From Mesorhizobium terrae (lineage in GTDB: Bacteria; Pseudomonadota; Alphaproteobacteria; Rhizobiales; Rhizobiaceae), in NCBI RefSeq assembly GCF_008727715.1, contig NZ_CP044218.1, positions 2,497,501-2,561,500 on the forward strand: 64,000 bases of DNA, given 5' to 3'. The stretch's first letter is position 1. Every line of letters starts with the position of its first letter. Position numbers and translations under genes: made by a program. The notes below the pieces were generated by a model. It did not search any database, was not told the origin of the DNA, and was given only the letters and a program-made list of their open reading frames with translations. This document shows positions 48,084 through 56,951 of the stretch, piece after piece.

Positions 48084-49706
48084 ATGACACGGTTGGTTTT
48101 TCCGCGAGGCTTCGCCAGCATCATCCGCATGCTTGCGGCGGTCGCCATGCTGGCTGGCTGGCTGATCGGGCAGGGCGTCAGCCCCGCGCTGGCGCATGCC
48201 TCGCTGGTCAAGGCCGAGCCGGCGGACGGCGCCATGCTGGCGCAAAGCCCGGCCAGCTTCTCGCTCAGTTTCAGCGAGCCGGTCTCGCCGCTGGTCCTGA
48301 CGCTGGTGCGTTCCGACGGGACGCCGGTGCGGCTGACTTCGTTCCGTGGCAACGGCCAGACCATCGAGATCGACAATCCGCAGACGCTTGCGCAAGGAAC
48401 GCATGTGCTGAGCTGGCGGGTGATCTCGGCCGACGGCCATCCGGTCGGCGGCTCGTTGTTGTTTTCCGTCGGCGCGGTCAGCGCGGCGCCCGTGGTCGCC
48501 GATATCGTCGATGCCCGGCTGCACCCAGCCATCTGGGCCGCCAAGGTCGTACTCTATCTCGGCCTGTTTCTCGGCATCGGCGGCGCCTTCGCCATCTCCT
48601 GGCTGGCGGGCGGCAGCCGCAACGGCGAGCGCTTCGTTGCGGTGATGCTGCTCGTTGGGCTGGCGGCCGCGCCACTGTCGCTCGGCCTGCAGGGGCTCGA
48701 CGCGCTCGGCGCTCCGCTCGAACAGATCGCGCAGACAATCGTCTGGCGCACCGCTTTCGGCACCAGCTTCGCCTGGGCGGTGCTCATCGGTATCATCGCG
48801 CTCGGGCTCGGGCTTCTGTCGCTCGCCCTGCCGCGCGGCGACGACAAGCCGTTCTCGGCGGCCGCACTCATCGCGGTCGGCGTTGCCCTGGCGGCGAGCG
48901 GTCACGCCAGTGCCGCGGCACCGCAATGGCTGACACGTCCCATGGTCTTCCTGCACGGCGTCGGCATTGCGGGCTGGGCCGGCGCGCTGGTGCCGCTCGC
49001 GGTTGCACTTTGGCGGGACCGTCTCAATGCAAAGCCGTTCCTGTTGCGCTTTTCCCGCGTGATTGTGCCGGTGGTGGCGGTGCTGGCGGCGGCGGGCGTC
49101 GTGCTCGCCGTGGTCCAGGTGCGGACGCCGTCGGCGCTGGTCGATACCGCCTATGGCAGGCTCCTGCTGATCAAGCTGGCGCTGCTGGCCGTTTTGTTCG
49201 CTCTGGCTGGCGCGAACCGCTGGCGGTGGACGGCGCTGGCAATGGCCGGCGAGGGCGGTGCCGCCAAGGCGCTCGCCCGCTCGGTCGTGATCGAGACCAT
49301 GATCGTGGTGGCGATCTTCGGCGTTGCCGCCGGCTGGCGCTTCACGCCGCCGCCGCGCGCGCTGGCGATTGCCGCCGCCGAGCCGGTCGCCACCCATATG
49401 ATGACGCTGCAGGCGATGGCCGACGTCACCGTCACTCCCGGCCATGCCGGCCCCGTCTCGATCAGCATCATGGTCATGACCGGCGATTTCGGACCGCTCG
49501 ACGCCAAGGAGGTGACGCTGGTGCTGTCGCGGCCCGAGGCCGGCATCGAGCCGATCAAGCGCGCCGCGATGAAGCCCGGCGACGGAACCTGGCGGGTCGA
49601 CGGCCTCGTCGTGCCGTTCGCCGGCCGCTGGACCGTGCGTATCGACATCCTGGTTTCCGATTTCGAGATGGTGAAACTGGAAGGGCCGATCGATATCCGT
49701 CCCTAG
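48084..49706 (+). CDS. CopC-CopD fusion with a C-terminal YtkA-like domain
   Basis: 540 residues in three parts. A signal peptide is cleaved before H38 (SPALA-HASLVKAEPADGAML), giving the CopC domain (to about 135), where the N-terminal His plus DGHPVGG form the Cu(II) site. Then comes the CopD integral-membrane domain, about eight segments from roughly 150 to 430. The C-terminal soluble domain (about 440-540, starting DVTVTPGHAGPVSISIMV) resembles YtkA/FixH. CopC-CopD fusions are thought to take copper across the inner membrane. I take the ATG at 48084; a GTG at 48024 overlapping the ycnI stop would add 20 residues. It is the last gene of the copper unit. Confidence 0.88.
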   Translation: MTRLVFPRGFASIIRMLAAVAMLAGWLIGQGVSPALAHASLVKAEPADGAMLAQSPASFSLSFSEPVSPLVLTLVRSDGTPVRLTSFRGNGQTIEIDNPQTLAQGTHVLSWRVISADGHPVGGSLLFSVGAVSAAPVVADIVDARLHPAIWAAKVVLYLGLFLGIGGAFAISWLAGGSRNGERFVAVMLLVGLAAAPLSLGLQGLDALGAPLEQIAQTIVWRTAFGTSFAWAVLIGIIALGLGLLSLALPRGDDKPFSAAALIAVGVALAASGHASAAAPQWLTRPMVFLHGVGIAGWAGALVPLAVALWRDRLNAKPFLLRFSRVIVPVVAVLAAAGVVLAVVQVRTPSALVDTAYGRLLLIKLALLAVLFALAGANRWRWTALAMAGEGGAAKALARSVVIETMIVVAIFGVAAGWRFTPPPRALAIAAAEPVATHMMTLQAMADVTVTPGHAGPVSISIMVMTGDFGPLDAKEVTLVLSRPEAGIEPIKRAAMKPGDGTWRVDGLVVPFAGRWTVRIDILVSDFEMVKLEGPIDIRP

Positions 49707-49712
49707 AGCGCC

Positions 49713-49809
49713 GCGCGTCCGAACGGACGCGCAAAGGACGCTCTAGCACTTTGAAGCTGCGCATCGTGCTTACCGAAAATCGATTCCCGATTTTCGGTAA
49801 GCACGATGC
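49713..49809. repeat. Rhizobial-type intergenic palindromic element, copy 2 (intact)
   Basis: Two perfect inverted repeats separated by about 28 bases: a 9-bp-arm palindrome gcgcgtccg/cggacgcgc at 49713-49732, and a 22-bp-arm hairpin at 49761-49782 with 49788-49809 and a 5-nt loop. The copy at 45298-45395 shares the cgcaaaggacg and ccgaaaatcg blocks. It also sits after the copper operon stop and could act as a terminator or mRNA stabiliser. Confidence 0.75.
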
Positions 49810-49951
49810 TCTAACCGACGTGTCCGTGACCCTAATCGATTGAAGTATCGGCGGACTACGACGGCAGGCTTGTTGACGAAGCCGGCCCGGAAGGCCAATC
49901 ATACCTGACCCAAGACGGCATGATTGAAATTCGCAGACAGGAACGGACAGT

Positions 49952-51361
49952 ATGGAAAAAGCCGAAATCGGCCTGATCGGCCTCGGTACGATGGGCTCCA
50001 ACCTCGCCCTCAACATCGCCGAGAAAGGCCACCGCATCGCGGTCTACAACCGTACCCCGTCGCGCACCGACGATTTCATCGCCAAGGCGGGCGATCTCGC
50101 CGGCCGTATCGTGCCCTGCGAGAGCCTGGCCGATCTCGCCGCCGCCATCCGCCCGCCACGGCCGATCATCATCATGGTGCTGGCCGGCAGCCCTGTCGAC
50201 GAGCAGATCGCGGCCTTGCGCGGCGAACTTGCCGCCAACGACATCATCATCGACGCCGGCAACGCCAATTTCCGCGACACCATGCGCCGCTTCAAGGAGC
50301 TGGAAGGCTCGGGCCTGACCTTCATCGGCATGGGCGTGTCCGGCGGCGAGGAAGGCGCGCGCCACGGGCCGTCGATCATGGTCGGCGGCAAGGAAGAATC
50401 CTGGCGCCGCGTCGAAGGCGTGCTCACCGCCATTTCCGCCAAGTTCAAGGGCGAGCCCTGCGCGGCCTGGCTCGGCCCGGACGGCGCCGGCCATTTCGTC
50501 AAGACGATCCACAACGGCATTGAATATGCCGACATGCAGATGATCGCCGAGATCTACGGCATCCTGCGCGACGGGCTGGGCATGGCGGCCAAGGAGATCG
50601 CGCCGGTGTTCGCCGAATGGAACAAGGGCAGGCTCAATTCCTACCTGATCGAGATCACCGCCGAGGTGCTGAAGGCCGACGATGCGAAGACCGGCAAGCC
50701 GGTTGTGGACATCATCCTCGACCGCGCCGGCCAGAAGGGCACCGGCAAATGGTCGGTCATCGAGGCGCAGCAGCTCGGCATTCCGGCAACCGCGATCGAG
50801 GCAGCGGTGGCGGCGCGCGTTCTGTCGTCGATCAAGAACGAGCGGCTGGCGGCGGAAAAGGTCTATGGCGGCGGCGTCGCCAGGATCGCGGCACCGCGCG
50901 ATGAACTGCTCAAGGATCTGGAACTGGCGCTGTTCGCCGGCAAGATCGCCGCCTATGCGCAGGGTTTCGCGGTGATGGCTGGCGCCTCGAAGGAATTCGG
51001 CTGGAACCTGCCGATGCCGACCATCGCCAAGATCTGGCGGGCGGGCTGCATCATCCGCTCGCAGATGCTGGACACCATGGCCGAAGCCTTCGGATCGGGC
51101 GACGCGGCGACAAACCTTCTGATGGCGCCGGCCTTCGTGACGATGATGCAGCAGGCGCATCCCGCCTTGCGCCGCGTCGTGGCCCGCGCTGTCGAGGCCG
51201 GTGCGCCGGTGCCGGCGCTGTCGTCGGCGCTCGCCTATTTCGACAGCTACCGCCAGGGCAGGGGCACGTCCAACCTGATCCAGGCGCAGCGCGATTTCTT
51301 CGGCGCGCATGGTTTCGAGCGCATCGACGAGGCGGGTGCTTTCCACGGGCCGTGGGGCTGA
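49952..51361 (+). CDS. gnd: 6-phosphogluconate dehydrogenase, decarboxylating
   Basis: 469 residues, the standard dimeric length. The N-terminal Rossmann motif is GLIGLGTMGSNLALNIAEKGH. The substrate-binding MGVSGGEEGARHGPSIMVGG, the catalytic lysine segment HFVKTIHNGIEYADMQ and the C-terminal tail with YRQGRGTSNLIQAQRDFFGAH are all present. It converts 6-phosphogluconate to ribulose 5-phosphate with NADP reduction in the oxidative pentose phosphate pathway. The ATG at 49952 is preceded by AGGAACGGACAG. It is a single gene unit; zwf and pgl are not adjacent. Confidence 0.97.
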   Translation: MEKAEIGLIGLGTMGSNLALNIAEKGHRIAVYNRTPSRTDDFIAKAGDLAGRIVPCESLADLAAAIRPPRPIIIMVLAGSPVDEQIAALRGELAANDIIIDAGNANFRDTMRRFKELEGSGLTFIGMGVSGGEEGARHGPSIMVGGKEESWRRVEGVLTAISAKFKGEPCAAWLGPDGAGHFVKTIHNGIEYADMQMIAEIYGILRDGLGMAAKEIAPVFAEWNKGRLNSYLIEITAEVLKADDAKTGKPVVDIILDRAGQKGTGKWSVIEAQQLGIPATAIEAAVAARVLSSIKNERLAAEKVYGGGVARIAAPRDELLKDLELALFAGKIAAYAQGFAVMAGASKEFGWNLPMPTIAKIWRAGCIIRSQMLDTMAEAFGSGDAATNLLMAPAFVTMMQQAHPALRRVVARAVEAGAPVPALSSALAYFDSYRQGRGTSNLIQAQRDFFGAHGFERIDEAGAFHGPWG

Positions 51362-52070
51362 GGCGCGCCGCGTCGCCGCCACGCCCTGCTTTCGCAGTCT
51401 GGCCATTGTCAAAAAACACTCCCCTTGCGGGAGGCGGGAAGCGGGGCGCCGGGTCGGTGCCTCTCTGTAATAGTACGTGGCGCCTTCCGGGCGCCCCGCC
51501 AGTGTTCTTGCCCCGGACCGACCTCGCCGTCCTTCGCGACGGCAGACTTCGGGCCTCGAAGCCGCCATTTTCGGCGGCCGGGTTTTTCCAGGGCCCGGAC
51601 TTAGGGCTCGTCACCAGACAGCGCCACCGTTAGCGCTGCCAGTCCGGCACCGGCGCCCTCCCTGATACCCGGTGCGCACCAGGTTCCCGTGAGGGCGATG
51701 GGCTGATTGTCGTGCAAGCCCCGAACGTGTGGGCAAATCCGGGCGTGGTTTTCGTGCGGTTTTCGGCAAGGGATTGAACGGACAGCGTTCTTTCTTTGAG
51801 CTTGCGTCTTCCTCCACGCATCCAATCCACATCTTGCGCCGCGCCGACGCGTCATCGTTCAGGCATGGATTCCCGGCACGCTCCGCTCGTTCCTCGCTCA
51901 CGCGGTCGGGAATGACGGGCTGCATGGATCGCTCTTCGAAATCCACTGGCAGCTGTATGGATTGCCTTGCCCTTGCGAGGGACGAGGGTGTCGTTGGTTG
52001 CTGGCGAGCAGTGGCTTCGCGATGCACCGGAGTTGAGCTATCGTTCGCTGGCTTCGGGTTTGGGGGGAAC
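51362..52070. other. 709-base intergenic region with nested inverted repeats
   Basis: No gene is supported here. The left part holds a large imperfect hairpin: gcggggcgcc (51441-51450) pairs with ggcgccccgc (51490-51499), and outer aacact/agtgtt arms lie at about 51415-51420 and 51501-51506. Next comes gccgcc/ggcggc (51561-51566 and 51573-51578) before a T run at 51583-51587, a possible gnd terminator. The right part has attcccg (51869-51875) and cgggaat (51907-51913), a motif pair common in alphaproteobacterial intergenic repeats. Weak open frames on both strands look non-coding. Confidence 0.5.
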
Positions 52071-53330
52071 ATGCGGGCAAGCTGGCTTTTAGCGTCTATC
52101 CTGATTTGCTGGGCGTTCGCGGCACAGGCTGCGAGCAAAACCGACAAGGAACCTGTTGGCGACGATGTGACCAAGCTCATCAAGGAGTTCATCGAGCGCG
52201 ACTTTTATAAACCGGTCGATTTTCCGTCGTTCGCCGGCAAGCATCCGACAAATGCGGATATCGACAAGGCTTTGGCCGATCTGCACGCATCTCATACGCA
52301 CCGCTTCATGCCCGGAACCGTCGATTATTATGAGGTGGCGGGTATCTACGGGCCTTGGAAAAGTATCTACCAGTCGGTGTTCCCACCAGACGGCGAAGCC
52401 AAATACGACGGTATCGCGTTTAACACGGCCATCATTGACGGCAAGCGTTTCGTCACCGACGTGTATGATGGAGCAGCGGCACAGAAAGCTGGAATTCTCG
52501 TCGGCGACGAGCTTCTGGCTGTCGATGGCAAGCCTTTCGACGAGATCGGGTCATTTAAGGGTAAGGCGGGGAAAGTCGTGGCTGTCACGGTGAGGCGCGC
52601 CGCCAATGCGCAGCCCATGAATATACCGGTGACGGTCACTTCAATCCAACCCGTCAGGATGTATTTCGACGCTTTGAGAGCCAGCGGTCGGATCGTAGAA
52701 AATAGCGGCTATGAGATAGGCTATCTAAGGCTTTGGACACTTGCATCCCGGCAGACCAATGACGCTGTGGAAGCGATGCTGCGTGATGGGATTTTGAGCG
52801 GCGCTCAAGGTTTGATCCTTGATCTACGGGGGCGCTGGGGTGGGTTTTCGAGCGAACTTCCGACAATGCTACTGGAGGATTTTTCGGATATATCCATCAC
52901 GATGCGAGATGGGCAAAGTTTCCCGTGGCAAACGGCGTGGCGCAAGCCAATTGTTGTCCTCGTCGACGAGGGAACACGCAGTAATAGCGAGGTGTTGGCC
53001 TGCGCAATCAAAAGGCGCGGCTTTACCCTCATTGGCAAGAAAACCGCAGGGGCTGTGTTGGGTGGACGCGCCTATTTGCTCCCGGACAATAGTCTTTTGA
53101 TGTTGGCCGCCGGGACGGTCCGAGTTGACGACGAGGTTCTTGAGGGCAAAGGCGTGATGCCAGACGAGATTGTGGAGACGCTCGTTCCCTATGCGATGGG
53201 AGACGATCCGCAACTCCACGCCGCGATAGGGGAAATGACGAGACAGCTTTCCGGCGTCAGTCCTTGGCGCCGGTTCCTGCCCCCGGAGCGAAGACGCTGC
53301 GCGATGGAAACTAGCACGACATCGAACTGA
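52071..53330 (+). CDS. Secreted S41-family peptidase-like protein with PDZ domain
   Basis: 419 residues. The signal peptide is about 1-20 (MRASWLLASILICWAFAAQA). A PDZ-like region at about 130-190 has DGAAAQKAGILVGDELLAVDGKPF. The S41 core has GYLRLWTL, GLILDLRGRWGG and VDEGTRSNSEVLACAIKRRG with the candidate nucleophile S305. The Lys that usually follows in TxGKG is absent: the segment reads KTAGAVLGG. It may therefore belong to the IRBP/tricorn-like branch that uses other residues, or be inactive. The GC content is visibly lower than around it, hinting at transfer. The ATG at 52071 follows a G run; upstream extension is rejected. Confidence 0.8.
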   Translation: MRASWLLASILICWAFAAQAASKTDKEPVGDDVTKLIKEFIERDFYKPVDFPSFAGKHPTNADIDKALADLHASHTHRFMPGTVDYYEVAGIYGPWKSIYQSVFPPDGEAKYDGIAFNTAIIDGKRFVTDVYDGAAAQKAGILVGDELLAVDGKPFDEIGSFKGKAGKVVAVTVRRAANAQPMNIPVTVTSIQPVRMYFDALRASGRIVENSGYEIGYLRLWTLASRQTNDAVEAMLRDGILSGAQGLILDLRGRWGGFSSELPTMLLEDFSDISITMRDGQSFPWQTAWRKPIVVLVDEGTRSNSEVLACAIKRRGFTLIGKKTAGAVLGGRAYLLPDNSLLMLAAGTVRVDDEVLEGKGVMPDEIVETLVPYAMGDDPQLHAAIGEMTRQLSGVSPWRRFLPPERRRCAMETSTTSN

Positions 53331-53337
53331 ACAAGCG

Positions 53338-54378
53338 CTACCTCGGCGCAATCACCTCGGTCGGCACCACCAGTCGCTGCATCGGCGGGGCGGCCATGTC
53401 GGCGATGCGGCGCATGACGGCGGTGGCGAGATCGCTGCCGGCGAGGCGGAAATCCTCGTGCACGACATGGATTTCCGGCCGCACCAATTGCAGCAGGTTG
53501 AAGGATTCCTTGGCGACGAGGTCAACGTCGCGGCCGAGCTTGAAGCCGGCCGCCTCGATGCCGGCGATCAGCGCGAAGGTCGGCCCGCCGGCGCCGCAGA
53601 CGATGCCGTCCGGCCAGGCCGTGCGGCGCATCAATTTGATCGTGTGGCTGCGGATCTCGTCGATGGTGTTGTCGCTGGCGACCGCCGAGAACGGCGCCTC
53701 GCTTTGGCCGTGCTCGGCCATCTCGTCGATGAAGCCGTCGCGCATGTGACGGTGATAGTTGAGCGCGGGGGGCGGCGCCAACAGCGCCAGGCGCTTGCGG
53801 CCGAGTTCGGCCAGCCGCCGCACCGCCAGCCGCGCGAAGGCGTAATTGTCGAAGTCGTGATAGGGATGCTCGATGCCCATCGAGGTGCGGCCGTGGGCGG
53901 CGAAGGGGAAACCGCGCTCGGTCAGATAACGCACGCGCGGGTCCTGCGGCTCGGTGCGCGAGATGATGATGCCGTCGGCAGAACCGGTCTCCACCACGTA
54001 GCGGATCGGCTCCATCGGGTCGTTGTTGTGCGAATAGGGCGTGACGACCAGGTGGTAGGGCGTCGCCGCCAGCTGCTCGGAAATGCCGTAGATGAAATCG
54101 GATAGGAAGCCGCCGATCTGCTCTGAGGTGTTGAGCACGACCGAGATGACATTGGTCTTGCCGGTTCGCAGGCGCACGCCGGCGCGGTTCGGGCGGTAGC
54201 CGATCTGGCGGGCAACGAGCTGTACGCGCTTGCGCGTCTCGGCGCCGATCTCCGGTGCGTCCTTCAGTGCCCGCGACACGGTGGTGACGCCAAGGCCGGT
54301 CATGAAGGCGAGCGTCTTCAGCGTCGGCCGGCCGGCCTCCGTCTCGTCCTCGTCTCTATTGCGGCTCGATCTGTCCAT
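53338..54378 (-). CDS. LacI-family transcriptional repressor
   Basis: 346 residues. The N-terminal LacI HTH (about 18-64) reads PTLKTLAFMTGLGVTTVSRALKDAPEIG and ends with the hinge helix. The effector domain has the periplasmic-binding fold (about 75-345), with VISVVLNTSEQIGGFLSDFIYGI and ADGIIISRTEPQDPRV. The ATG at 54378 lies after GGGCAGGGCC; the 1078-residue frame that encloses it is spurious. It faces the CUT1 sugar importer operon, and both operators listed lie in the shared upstream region, so it very likely controls importer and own expression, relieved by a sugar. Confidence 0.92.
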   Translation of the reverse strand: MDRSSRNRDEDETEAGRPTLKTLAFMTGLGVTTVSRALKDAPEIGAETRKRVQLVARQIGYRPNRAGVRLRTGKTNVISVVLNTSEQIGGFLSDFIYGISEQLAATPYHLVVTPYSHNNDPMEPIRYVVETGSADGIIISRTEPQDPRVRYLTERGFPFAAHGRTSMGIEHPYHDFDNYAFARLAVRRLAELGRKRLALLAPPPALNYHRHMRDGFIDEMAEHGQSEAPFSAVASDNTIDEIRSHTIKLMRRTAWPDGIVCGAGGPTFALIAGIEAAGFKLGRDVDLVAKESFNLLQLVRPEIHVVHEDFRLAGSDLATAVMRRIADMAAPPMQRLVVPTEVIAPR

Positions 54379-54471
54379 GGCCCTGCCCGCAGCGCGCATA
54401 TCAGCCGCCGATGACGACGACAATCGTCGAATGTGTCGCCTGGCCCTGCGCACCGTTGAAACACTAATATA

Positions 54472-54485
54472 CTGAAACGTTACAG
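54472..54485. promoter_or_regulatory. LacI-type operator O1 (CTGAAACGTTACAG)
   Basis: 14-bp near-palindrome with the central CG typical of LacI-family sites; only the fourth base pair breaks the symmetry. It lies 94 bases from the lacI start codon. Its exact reverse complement is O2. Confidence 0.8.
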
Positions 54486-54691
54486 ATATTCCAGATGGTG
54501 ACTGGCCGACGGGGCGGTTTCCGGTTCGCAAGGGCCCTGGAATGGCGTCGTTTGCACCGCAATAACCGATATTGCGCCGCGAAATCGATTGAATGCTCCA
54601 TAAATGTCGAATTTTGTCGATCTTCGAAAAATAGTCCGGCAGCGTCGACCGGCGGGTATTGCCATGGCGGCGCAATTGCCTTATCGAAAAT

Positions 54692-54705
54692 CTGTAACGT
54701 TTCAG
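54692..54705. promoter_or_regulatory. LacI-type operator O2 (CTGTAACGTTTCAG)
   Basis: Reverse complement of O1, 220 bp away centre to centre and 18 bases upstream of the SBP start codon, so it would block the importer transcript start or leader. A pair at this spacing could support DNA looping by a tetramer or two dimers. Confidence 0.8.
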
Positions 54706-54723
54706 ATTTTGGGAGGAATCGAA

Positions 54724-55962
54724 ATGAGACAGATGATGACGGCGGCCGCGCTGGCCGCCGCAACCGCGCTCAGCTGCGCCGGAACTGCTTACGCGACGGA
54801 TCTCGAAGTAACCCATTGGTGGACGTCGGGCGGCGAGGCCGCGGCCGTCGCCGAACTCGCCAAGGCATTCGACGCGACCGGCAACAAATGGGTGGACGGT
54901 GCGATCGCCGGCTCCGGCGGCACGGCGCGCCCGATCATGATTTCCCGCATCACCGGCGGCGACCCGATGGGCGCCACGCAGTTCAACCACGGCCGCCAGG
55001 CCGAGGAATTGATCCAGGCCGGGCTGATGCGCGACCTGACCGATGTCGCCACCAAGGAAAAGTGGACCGAAGTGGTGCGGCCGAAGAGCCTGCTCGATTC
55101 CTGCACGGTCGGCGGCAAGATCTATTGCGTGCCGGTCAACATCCACTCCTGGCAGTGGCTGTGGCTGTCCAACGAGGCCTTCGCCAAGGCCGGCGTGCCG
55201 GTGCCGAAGAACTGGGACGAATATGTCGCCGCCGCGCCCGCGCTGGAAAAGGCCGGCATCGTGCCGCTCGCCGTGGGCGGCCAGGCCTGGCAGGCGGCCG
55301 GAGCGTTCGACGTGCTGATGATGGCGGTGGGCGGCACCGACGCCTTCCTCAAGGTGAACAAGGACAAGGACGCCACCTTCGCGGCCGGGCCCGAGATCGC
55401 CAAGGTGTTCAAGGCGGCCGACGCCGCCCGCAAGATGGCCAAGAACACCAATGTGCAGGACTGGAACCAGGCGACCAACATGGTCATCACCGGCAAGGCC
55501 GGCGGCCAGATCATGGGCGACTGGGCGCAGGGCGAATTCCAGGTGGCCGGCAAGGTCGCCGGCAAGGACTACACCTGCCTTCCCGGGCTTGGCATGAACG
55601 CCACCATCGCCACCGCGGGCGATGCCTTCTACTTCCCGCTTTTGAAGGACGCCGACAAGGCCAAGGCGCAGGAAGTGCTGGCCGAGACGTTGCTCGACCC
55701 CAAGACGCAGGTCGCCTTCAACCTGAAGAAGGGTTCGCTGCCGGTGCGCGGCGACGTCGACCTCACGGCCGCCAACGACTGCATGAAGAAGGGGCTCGAC
55801 ATCCTCGCCAAGGGCAGCGTCATCCAGTGGACCGACCAGCTTTTGTCGCAGGACACGCAGAAGCAGAAGGAGGACCTGTTCTCCGAATTCTTCGCCAAGC
55901 AGGACCTGACCGTCGAGGAGGCGCAGAAGCGCTTCGCCGCCATCATCGCCAAGGCGGACTGA
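54724..55962 (+). CDS. CUT1-family sugar ABC transporter substrate-binding protein
   Basis: 412 residues. The signal peptide is about 1-24 (MRQMMTAAALAAATALSCAGTAYA). The mature start TDLEVTHWWTSGGEAAAVAELAKAF is characteristic of the glucose/mannose-type binding proteins (GtsA relatives), as are GGDPMGATQFNHGRQAEELIQAGL and VPVNIHSWQWLWLSNEAFAKAG. It binds a hexose or glucoside in the periplasm. The ATG at 54724 has GGGAGG with good spacing. It is the first gene of the importer operon. Confidence 0.92.
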   Translation: MRQMMTAAALAAATALSCAGTAYATDLEVTHWWTSGGEAAAVAELAKAFDATGNKWVDGAIAGSGGTARPIMISRITGGDPMGATQFNHGRQAEELIQAGLMRDLTDVATKEKWTEVVRPKSLLDSCTVGGKIYCVPVNIHSWQWLWLSNEAFAKAGVPVPKNWDEYVAAAPALEKAGIVPLAVGGQAWQAAGAFDVLMMAVGGTDAFLKVNKDKDATFAAGPEIAKVFKAADAARKMAKNTNVQDWNQATNMVITGKAGGQIMGDWAQGEFQVAGKVAGKDYTCLPGLGMNATIATAGDAFYFPLLKDADKAKAQEVLAETLLDPKTQVAFNLKKGSLPVRGDVDLTAANDCMKKGLDILAKGSVIQWTDQLLSQDTQKQKEDLFSEFFAKQDLTVEEAQKRFAAIIAKAD

Positions 55963-56043
55963 TCCTGGTGCGCCCCATCCTCCCGGTTTCCGGTTCCGCC
56001 GCCATCGTGGCGGGGCCGGAACACCTAGAGGCTCGACAGACCC

Positions 56044-56949
56044 ATGGCGGGTGACATCATGGCCAGCGCAACCAAGCGACCGAGCAGACTGTTCCGCAAC
56101 CTCAGCGCCAAGATCGCCTCGGTGCCGATGGTGCTCACCGCACTGGTCATCTTCGTCGGCGGCACGGCGTGGACGGTGTTCTACTCCTTCACCAATTCCA
56201 AGCTGTTGCCGCGGCTGACCTTTGTCGGGCTCGACCAGTATGAGCGGCTGTGGGCGACACCGCGCTGGCTGGTGTCGATCGAGAACCTGGCGATCTACGG
56301 CGTGCTGTCGCTGATCTTCTCGCTGGTCATCGGCTTCGTGCTGGCGGCGCTGCTCGACCAGAAGATCCGCTTCGAGGACACGCTGCGCACCATCTTCCTC
56401 TATCCCTTCGCGCTGTCCTTCGTCGTCACCGGCGTGGTCTGGCAATGGCTGCTCAATCCGGATTTCGGCGTGCAGGCGGTGGTGCGCTCGCTCGGCTGGA
56501 CAAGCTTCACCTTCGACCCGCTCTATAATTCCAGCATCGTCATCTACGGCGTCCTGATCGCCGCGCTGTGGCAAGGCACCGGCTTCGTCATGTGCCTGAT
56601 GCTGGCCGGGCTGCGCGGCATCGACGAGGACATCTGGAAGGCGGCGCGGGTGGACGGCATCCCGGCCTGGAAGACCTATCTGTTCATCGTCCTGCCGATG
56701 ATGCGGCCGGTGCTCATCACCACGCTGGTTATTATCGCGGCCGGCATCGTCAAGGTCTACGACCTCGTGGTGGCGCAGACCAGCGGCGGGCCGGGCATCG
56801 CTTCCGAGGTGCCGGCCAAATATGTCTATGACTACATGTTCTTCGCGCAGAATCTCGGCCAGGGCTTCGCCGCCTCGACGATGATGCTGCTGTCGGTCGC
56901 CATCGTCATCGTGCCTTGGGTCTATCTCGAATTCGGGCGGAGGCGCTGA
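56044..56949 (+). CDS. CUT1-family sugar ABC transporter permease 1 (MalF-like)
   Basis: 301 residues with six membrane segments. The EAA loop GIDEDIWKAARVDGIPAWKTYLFIVLPMMRP near residue 200 is the ATPase docking site. It starts at the ATG at 56044; an ATG five codons later (56059) is possible. It follows the SBP by 81 bases and is followed two bases later by permease 2. Confidence 0.9.
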   Translation: MAGDIMASATKRPSRLFRNLSAKIASVPMVLTALVIFVGGTAWTVFYSFTNSKLLPRLTFVGLDQYERLWATPRWLVSIENLAIYGVLSLIFSLVIGFVLAALLDQKIRFEDTLRTIFLYPFALSFVVTGVVWQWLLNPDFGVQAVVRSLGWTSFTFDPLYNSSIVIYGVLIAALWQGTGFVMCLMLAGLRGIDEDIWKAARVDGIPAWKTYLFIVLPMMRPVLITTLVIIAAGIVKVYDLVVAQTSGGPGIASEVPAKYVYDYMFFAQNLGQGFAASTMMLLSVAIVIVPWVYLEFGRRR

Positions 56950-56951
56950 CC

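Larger units (their letters stand above)
54379..54723. promoter_or_regulatory. Divergent control region lacI / sugar importer
   Basis: 345 bases without a gene. It carries two operator-like palindromes (next entries), AT-rich stretches around 54465-54490 and 54590-54630, and the SBP ribosome site GGGAGG at its right end. In-frame upstream extension of the SBP gene into this region (to 54604) is not supported. Confidence 0.7.

Noticed and set aside
51611..52192. 193-residue minus-strand frame in the gnd-S41 gap
   Set aside because: No ribosome site or motif, overlaps the start of the S41-like gene and inverted repeats.
53338..56574. 1078-residue frame containing the LacI regulator
   Set aside because: The first 730 residues are antisense to the SBP and permease genes; the LacI start at 54378 is clear.
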